From the NCBI GenBank assembly GCA_029238665.1, contig JAQWFQ010000023.1, forward strand, positions 1-36,861: a stretch of 36,861 nt of DNA, read 5' to 3'. The translations under genes and the position numbers were made by a program. Positions 32,086 to 36,861 of this stretch are shown piece by piece; the stretch's first letter is position 1, and each line of letters starts with the position of its first letter. The notes beneath the pieces are model-generated. The model was not told where the DNA came from. It worked only from the letters and a program-made list of their open reading frames with translations, and searched no databases. Origin of the DNA: Crocinitomicaceae bacterium (GTDB lineage Bacteria; Bacteroidota; Bacteroidia; Flavobacteriales_D; Crocinitomicaceae).

Positions 32086-32550
32086 TTATTTAATGGTCTT
32101 TTCAACACGAAAACCTAAATCTAAAACCTCATCAACCTCCGACTCCGTAATTCCTTGCTCAATTGTAAACTTATAAGTTCCCGGAAGCGGTAATTTTCTA
32201 CTTTTAAAATACAACGGTGTTTCAACCACTGTTCCTGTTTTATTTCCGACCCAAGACCCATCGTCCGGGTTTGTTATCATTAATTCAAACGGCTCTCTAG
32301 CTGTGGTTCCGTCTGGAGACTCTGTCTTCATAAAAAACCAAAGATTCTGATATTTATACGCCGTTGTGGTTCTTAAAGATAGTGTAAAGTCATATGACAA
32401 ATCAACATCTTTGATTTCAACAACGTATTCAGGTTTCACATTTTGATTCCACATCTTGTTGTTAAACGAATAAACCTTTTCGAACTCAGGCTGGTCTCCA
32501 CACGAAGAGAGAACCAACACTAAAATCAAGATGCTAATTTGCTTTATCAT
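32086..32550 (-). CDS. gldH: Gliding motility lipoprotein GldH
   Basis: A 154-residue lipoprotein from ATG at 32550, with lipobox LVLSSC (C17). The mature sequence has the GldH pattern: YKYQNLWFFMKTESPDG, ITNPDDGSWVGNKTGTV, and the end EVLDLGFRVEKTI. In Flavobacterium johnsoniae GldH is essential for gliding and for T9SS function, and the gene is commonly found, as here, after a PSP1 gene and holB. The frame extends upstream to 32760, but that part reads through the lysine-rich end of ricT in another frame and is not real. The start lies 17 bases inside ricT, so the two are coupled. Confidence 0.87.
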   Translation of the reverse strand: MIKQISILILVLVLSSCGDQPEFEKVYSFNNKMWNQNVKPEYVVEIKDVDLSYDFTLSLRTTTAYKYQNLWFFMKTESPDGTTAREPFELMITNPDDGSWVGNKTGTVVETPLYFKSRKLPLPGTYKFTIEQGITESEVDEVLDLGFRVEKTIK

Positions 32551-33832
32551 TGTTATTTGTTCGTTTTCCGACTGAGCGATCTTCTCCAGTGTTTGATTGC
32601 TTTTGCTTCGGTTTTCTATTTCGGCTTGAACGTGATGCTTTAGGGTTTTCTCCTTTTTTATTGTTTGGATTATTCCCCTTTCCTCTGTTTTGTTTCGGTG
32701 AGCTTGGGTTTTTTGAAGAATTTTTTTTCTTTTTCTTCTTCTTTTTAAACGCATGCTCAAAACGATTTAAACTGTCTTGACCAACAACATTTGTATAGTC
32801 TGGCTCATCGACAACAACAACCTCTACAAACCCCTTAAGATCCATTGGTTTTTCCCCATCCTTATTCATTCGAATAATCTCACGAACTCGCTCTGGTTTT
32901 AGCGGAAGCAAACCGGAAGCAAAATCTCCTTCATATGCATACCACATTTCTTGTTTAAAAACATCCGTTTTAATATGAATAGCAGACCCTTTCTCTGTAC
33001 GAAGCTTAAGATCTCCTTTTGGAAATGCTTTCATAGCATCAAGGTACATGTCTAACTCGTAATTCAAACAACATTTGAGCTTGCCACATTGTCCTGCAAG
33101 TTTCTGAGGGTTTAAAGACAGTTGTTGATACCTTGCCGCAGACGTAGAAACAGACCTAAAATCTGTTAACCATGTTGAGCAACACAACTCACGCCCACAA
33201 GAACCGATGCCCCCTAAACGAGCAGCCTCTTGACGAGAACCTATTTGACGCATCTCAACACGAACCTTAAACTCATTCGCCATGTCGCGAATCAGCTGTC
33301 TAAAATCAACACGGCCCTCGGCAGTATAATAAAACGTTGCCTTTGTTAAGTCTGCTTGATACTCAACGTCAGATATTTTCATTTGCAAACCAAGATTTAC
33401 AGCGAGTGTTCTCGATTTATACATCACTTCTTTTTCTAAAGAGCGCGCTTTAATCCACTTGTCTATTTCTTCCTGATCGGCAATTCGCTTAATTTTCTTT
33501 GCCTCCATTGGCTTAAAGCCTGGAGATTTTTTCTTTACCTGTATTCTTGCGAGTTCTCCAACAACAGAAACCACTCCAACATCGAATCCTGGAGACCCTT
33601 CAACCACCAAAACATCCCCCGCTTGAAGCGTTGTGTTTTTTGTGTTTCTATAGAACTCCTTTCGGCTATTTTTAAACCTGACTTCTACTATATCGTATGG
33701 GGTTTGACCGCTTGGTAACGCAACGTTAGCCAGCCAATCATACACTTCTAATTTATTGCACCCGCCAGAACTACAAGTACCATTGTTTTTACATCCGTTT
33801 GGAGTTCCTACTCCACAATTGGTACAGCCCAT
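32534..33832 (-). CDS. ricT: PSP1-domain protein, RicT (YaaT)-like
   Basis: A 432-residue protein. The N-terminal cysteine cluster (C3, C6, C14, C20, C25) is typical of the Bacteroidota form and is followed by a PSP1 core with six more cysteines in CGRELCC (212-218) and CGKLKCC (249-255). RicT of Bacillus, with RicA and RicF, binds two [4Fe-4S] clusters and assists RNase Y-dependent RNA processing; whether such a complex exists here is unknown, since no RicA or RicF is in the window. The last 65-70 residues are a low-complexity basic tail with an uninterrupted run of eight lysines and many N, S, P and R, suggesting RNA or DNA contact. It sits between holB and gldH. Confidence 0.88.
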   Translation of the reverse strand: MGCTNCGVGTPNGCKNNGTCSSGGCNKLEVYDWLANVALPSGQTPYDIVEVRFKNSRKEFYRNTKNTTLQAGDVLVVEGSPGFDVGVVSVVGELARIQVKKKSPGFKPMEAKKIKRIADQEEIDKWIKARSLEKEVMYKSRTLAVNLGLQMKISDVEYQADLTKATFYYTAEGRVDFRQLIRDMANEFKVRVEMRQIGSRQEAARLGGIGSCGRELCCSTWLTDFRSVSTSAARYQQLSLNPQKLAGQCGKLKCCLNYELDMYLDAMKAFPKGDLKLRTEKGSAIHIKTDVFKQEMWYAYEGDFASGLLPLKPERVREIIRMNKDGEKPMDLKGFVEVVVVDEPDYTNVVGQDSLNRFEHAFKKKKKKKKNSSKNPSSPKQNRGKGNNPNNKKGENPKASRSSRNRKPKQKQSNTGEDRSVGKRTNNNDKAN

Positions 33833-33933
33833 TCTAACTTACTTTGTGATAAAATTACACATTATATTCGAAGCATCGTAATTTGATGTTAACGAACATT
33901 CAACCTCGCATTGTTAACGAAGCAATACAAGAG

Positions 33934-35052
33934 CTATGCCGCGTGAATATGTCGCATAACTTGAAAGCACAGGTTTGTAAATAAAATTTTACTGTTTGCG
34001 TTTCGCACAATATGATAGTGCCCGTCATTGAACGTTTTCATGAACTCAACAATGTTATTTCCCGTTATAAACTTTGCAAAGTTTTGTAAAAAAAGATCTT
34101 CGTCAGTTGAAACCTTTGTAAGGTGGTCGCTGGTGTAGTTTCGGAGCAAGCTTTGGCGAAACATGTGAAGCGCATATTTTAAAAACACTTTTTGATGTTC
34201 TTTTCCGGTCTTTGCTATTGACTCTGCCCATAACATCATATCTAACACGTTTTTTTTGTAGCAAACACGCATTAACTCTATAAACAGCTTTTTGTTCTCG
34301 GCTTGATCTACATGGTCACCCAGCGCCTCTAAAGCATCGATTAAGTCCCCGTCAACACGTGCGGAAATACTGTCTGCCGTTGTTGTTGACACCTTTTTTT
34401 CAGAACATAAAAAAACACGCATTGGATCCATTTCAACCCTTGGAATCGTAACACTTTGAGTTCTGGAAATGATTGTTTGAAGTATTTTATCTGAAGATTC
34501 TGCAACAAGAATAACAAGTGTTTTTTGAAGGGGCTCTTCAAGTGTTTTTAACAGTTGATTTGCACAGGCCTCATTCATTTCTTCCGGCATCCACATCAAT
34601 AAAACCTTATACCCTCCCTCGTATGACTTTAAAGTAAGTTTTTTTATAATTTCTTTACTCTCATGTATGCTTATAATTGGCGTGCGTTCTTTCGTGTCAA
34701 TTTTTTTAACCCACATGTTTAAATCAAAATATGGATCTTCTATAACCTGTTCTCGCCACTCCAATAACAACCGGTCTGAAACCTTACTGACCGCTTGAAC
34801 CGAAGGGAAAGAAAAGTTCAGGTCTGGATGTTGCAGTTTCTTTACCTTTTGACAAGACGCGCACTCACCACAACTGTCTGTTTCGTGTTTGTTTTCACAA
34901 AACAGGTACTGAACAAAAGCAAGAGCTAAGGCAAGCCCCCCATAACCTGGTTTTCCAAGAAACATTTGAGCATGGCCTATTTTACCACTATTAACCTCAC
35001 TGATTAATCTCGCTTTTAATTTTTGTTGTCCTACTACCTGTGTAAAGTGCAT
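33934..35052 (-). CDS. holB: DNA polymerase III delta' subunit
   Basis: From ATG at 35052 the protein has 372 residues and begins MHFTQVVGQQKLKARL, the usual start of Bacteroidota HolB. The open frame runs 29 codons further to 35139, but those residues are not family-like and a TACTTTTA promoter-like box lies at 35057-35064. The zinc module is C52, C61, C64, C67 (CGECASC). The Walker A site is degenerate (GKPGYGG, lacking GKT), as expected for the non-ATPase delta' subunit of the clamp loader. The central part shows NQLLKTLEEP and ISRTQSV. It lies 101 bases upstream of ricT. Confidence 0.9.
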   Translation of the reverse strand: MHFTQVVGQQKLKARLISEVNSGKIGHAQMFLGKPGYGGLALALAFVQYLFCENKHETDSCGECASCQKVKKLQHPDLNFSFPSVQAVSKVSDRLLLEWREQVIEDPYFDLNMWVKKIDTKERTPIISIHESKEIIKKLTLKSYEGGYKVLLMWMPEEMNEACANQLLKTLEEPLQKTLVILVAESSDKILQTIISRTQSVTIPRVEMDPMRVFLCSEKKVSTTTADSISARVDGDLIDALEALGDHVDQAENKKLFIELMRVCYKKNVLDMMLWAESIAKTGKEHQKVFLKYALHMFRQSLLRNYTSDHLTKVSTDEDLFLQNFAKFITGNNIVEFMKTFNDGHYHIVRNANSKILFTNLCFQVMRHIHAA

Positions 35053-35056
35053 GGTA

Positions 35057-35064
35057 TAAAAGTA
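35057..35064 (-). promoter_or_regulatory. Candidate -7 box for holB
   Basis: TACTTTTA on the minus strand (7 of 8 to TAnnTTTG) lies four bases before the preferred ATG at 35052. Confidence 0.3.
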
Positions 35065-35216
35065 TGTGTTTTTTTTCGCTCGTGAAAGAACTAAGAAACA
35101 TGTTTGTCTCGCGTTAACATTAGCCCCTAATATTTTCATGTTATAATCAAGCTATTCTTTAAATAACAATACCTTTAAGCGGTTTTTTGCACCTAATAAA
35201 ACACTTGTTATCCGTG

Positions 35217-36125
35217 ATGTCAACCTTAAAACACAAAATACTATTGCACCTCATCATACTTATGTGGGGGTTTACAGGTATCCTTGGAAAGTTAATACAC
35301 TTAGATGCATTTATTATTGTATGGTACCGTGTTGGAATAGCCTTTATAGCGCTAGGGGTTGGTATGCTTTTTTTAAAAAAATCGTTTCGTGTCAAAAATA
35401 AAACTGAACTGATAAAAATTAGTGCTGTGGGGGTTTTGGTTGGGCTACACTGGCTAACGTTTTATAAATCAATACAATTGTCTACCGCTTCTTTTGGGGT
35501 TTTGTGTCTATCCACTACTGCTATCCACGTTTCCTGGATAGAGCCCCTTGTCATGAAGCGCCGAGCCTCTTGGTTAGAGGTTGTTTTTGGGTTAATTGTA
35601 GTTTTAGGCGTCTATATTGTTTCCTCTGATTTTAACCTGAATGAATACAAAGCTTTAGTATACGGATTATGTTCTGCTGTATTTGCGGCATTATTTGCAG
35701 TTTTCAACACAAAGCTCGCAGAAACAAACACCCCTGCACAAATTTCACTTTATGAAATGTGTTCTGCTTCTGTTTTTATTTCAATCGTTTTGCTGGCCCA
35801 GGGCCGCATTGACGCTTCTGTTTTTAAAATGGCCGTCAGTGATTTTTGGTGGCTTTTGTTTTTGGGAATTTTATGTACCTCGTTTGCTTTTCTAGCGATG
35901 GTAAATATAATGAAGGTTCTTGGCGCCTTCTCGGTTTCATTAAGCATTAACCTAGAGCCTATTTACACCCTTGTCCTCGCTATTTTTATTCTTAACGAAA
36001 ATGAAGTTCTTGGGTTTAACTTTTACCTCGGATCAGCTGTTATTCTTTTGGTTGTTTTAGCAAATACAATTGTAAAATCTATTAAGGGTGGTGAGGATTC
36101 AGCCGCCAAATTACGACAACCTTAA
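35217..36125 (+). CDS. EamA/DMT-superfamily permease
   Basis: A 302-residue inner-membrane protein from ATG at 35217 (a TTG at 35187 would add ten residues before the first helix). It has about ten hydrophobic segments arranged as two EamA repeats: the first starts LHLIILMWGFTGILGKLIHLDAFIIVWYR (only the pattern WGF..I.GK and W-YR matter), the second around LVYGLCSAVFAALFAVFNTKLAE. Both end in the usual EP motif (SWIEPLVMK; NLEPIYTLVLAI). Such carriers export amino acids or other metabolites; the substrate is not predictable. A TACCTTTA box at 35170-35177 may be the promoter. Confidence 0.9.
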   Translation: MSTLKHKILLHLIILMWGFTGILGKLIHLDAFIIVWYRVGIAFIALGVGMLFLKKSFRVKNKTELIKISAVGVLVGLHWLTFYKSIQLSTASFGVLCLSTTAIHVSWIEPLVMKRRASWLEVVFGLIVVLGVYIVSSDFNLNEYKALVYGLCSAVFAALFAVFNTKLAETNTPAQISLYEMCSASVFISIVLLAQGRIDASVFKMAVSDFWWLLFLGILCTSFAFLAMVNIMKVLGAFSVSLSINLEPIYTLVLAIFILNENEVLGFNFYLGSAVILLVVLANTIVKSIKGGEDSAAKLRQP

Positions 36126-36239
36126 TGAAACATACCCACTTAAGTCTATTCTATTGCCTTATTGATATTGGACCTTCATTTATCAATATATTAGACACAG
36201 GGGTGTTGAATAGTATTTAAGTTTTAGTAGTTTTAAGGG

Positions 36240-36861
36240 ATGAAAATTTTTAGAAAGATAGGTTTATTAACAGTATTATTTTGCTGTTTGAATAATGTTT
36301 TAGGCCAAAAAAGCATTAAAGCAAAGAAGGTTAAATTATATAATGGGCTTGTTTGTTATGAAAAGAGTAGAGATCCATTCACTGGAATTATAACCGGTGA
36401 CTATTATGGTTTTTTTGGTATCTGGCTTGAAAATGATGGTACAAAGAACTCTCAATATGTGGCTCAAGAAATCACTAAAGTTATTGTGCTTTGCTTTGAA
36501 TATTCAGGTGAAAAAATCTTCAAACATACTGAGTCAAGTTTCAAAGATGGAAAACTCGATGGTTTGACTGCATTTTGGAATAACAAAAAAAGTGATTTAG
36601 TTTCTAATCTAAATTTTAAGAACGGAGAGCTAGATGGTATTTCAAGTATTTGGGATAATAGAGGAAATCAAGTGTTTAAGGCTAGCTTTAAAAATGGTAG
36701 AAAAGAGGGGTTGTGCAAGGAATGGTATTCAAATGGAGAGCAAAAGTTTGATGGTACATATAAAAATGAGAAAAAAGAGGGGTTACATATATATTGGAAC
36801 GAAAATGGCGATTGGACTTCCATCAAGAATTATGATGCTGACAGAGAGGCCTACCTTAAGA
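36240..36861 (+). CDS. Exported MORN-like repeat protein, 3' end outside the window
   Basis: An open frame from ATG at 36240 continues past the right edge (207 complete codons). The signal peptide (MKIFRKIGLLTVLFCCLNNVLGQ) is followed by a region without recognised motifs and, from about residue 100, by repeats of the type FKDGKLDGLTAFWNN, FKNGELDGISSIWDN, FKNGRKEGLCKEWYSNGEQ, YKNEKKEGLHIYWNENG. These are the MORN-variant (PF07661-like) repeats common in exported Bacteroidota proteins. A TAGTTTTA box lies four bases before the ATG. The function is unknown; such proteins are often assumed to bind other surface components. Confidence 0.82.
   Translation, partial: MKIFRKIGLLTVLFCCLNNVLGQKSIKAKKVKLYNGLVCYEKSRDPFTGIITGDYYGFFGIWLENDGTKNSQYVAQEITKVIVLCFEYSGEKIFKHTESSFKDGKLDGLTAFWNNKKSDLVSNLNFKNGELDGISSIWDNRGNQVFKASFKNGRKEGLCKEWYSNGEQKFDGTYKNEKKEGLHIYWNENGDWTSIKNYDADREAYLK

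Noticed and set aside
32551-32760. Upstream extension of gldH with a very basic N-terminus
   Set aside because: It is the lysine-rich tail of ricT read in another frame; the lipoprotein signal peptide begins at the ATG at 32550.
36160-36188. Inverted repeat TATTGATA / TATCAATA before the MORN-like gene
   Set aside because: An AT-only style 8-bp stem with a 13-base loop is expected by chance in this DNA and has no T-run after it.

Overview
The window looks like a chromosomal segment of an AT-rich member of the Bacteroidota, most likely the Flavobacteriales. The evidence is a GldH gliding lipoprotein, a PorP/SprF-type outer-membrane protein, a CHU_C-type (type B) T9SS cargo, a DUF6427-like membrane protein, a DksA-like regulator whose zinc finger has lost its cysteines, many Cys-lipoproteins, and repeated TAnnTTTG promoter boxes instead of sigma70 -35/-10 pairs. 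The assignment to order is inferred from gene content; no rRNA or tRNA is present to confirm it.

Layout. 1-1.6 kb holds the first 530 codons of a secreted LamG protein with five exact-period 51-residue repeats (minus strand). 1.7-5.35 kb is an accessory-looking segment: a DUF723-like zinc-knuckle gene whose end runs, one base out of frame, into a T9SS type A sorting tail that belonged to another gene; a divergent hipBA toxin-antitoxin operon with a four-site operator array; an unrecognised 138-residue gene; and a GNAT acetyltransferase. 5.36-11.75 kb is a compact seven-gene minus-strand operon (DUF6427-like protein, purQ, purD, CorC/HlyC-type membrane protein, exported propeller-like protein, HAD phosphatase, outer-membrane barrel). 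11.9-12.9 kb is dksA-like plus lspA. 13.0-17.7 kb is a pair made of a 1021-residue exported TPR protein and an outer-membrane beta-barrel, divergent from ftsE (17.9-18.6 kb). 18.6-21.1 kb is a minus-strand pheS, ytxJ, glutaminyl cyclase operon.

21.3-22.1 kb holds two tandem small lipoproteins; 22.1-25.0 kb a 3'-5' exonuclease, a free methionine sulfoxide reductase and an Ig-like lipoprotein; 25.0-26.6 kb a TPR lipoprotein with a membrane protein; 26.7 kb a small CxxC membrane protein. 27.0-30.9 kb is a T9SS pair: a 957-residue CotH-kinase cargo followed by its PorP-like partner. 31.0-32.1 kb is a lipoprotein and a DUF2490-like protein. 32.1-35.1 kb is holB, ricT and gldH on the minus strand. 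35.2-36.1 kb is an EamA permease, and the right edge cuts a MORN-like repeat protein.

The most notable findings are the operator array in front of hipBA (four copies of TGTAA-N8-TTACA, two perfect and two with one mismatch, with the N8 geometry known for E. coli HipB operators but a different sequence), the DUF723/T9SS-tail chimera, and a recurring arrangement in which a TAnnTTTG-like box lies only 3-5 bases before the ATG, suggesting leaderless messages. No non-coding stretch exceeds 300 bases. No CRISPR array, insertion sequence, tRNA or rRNA was seen.
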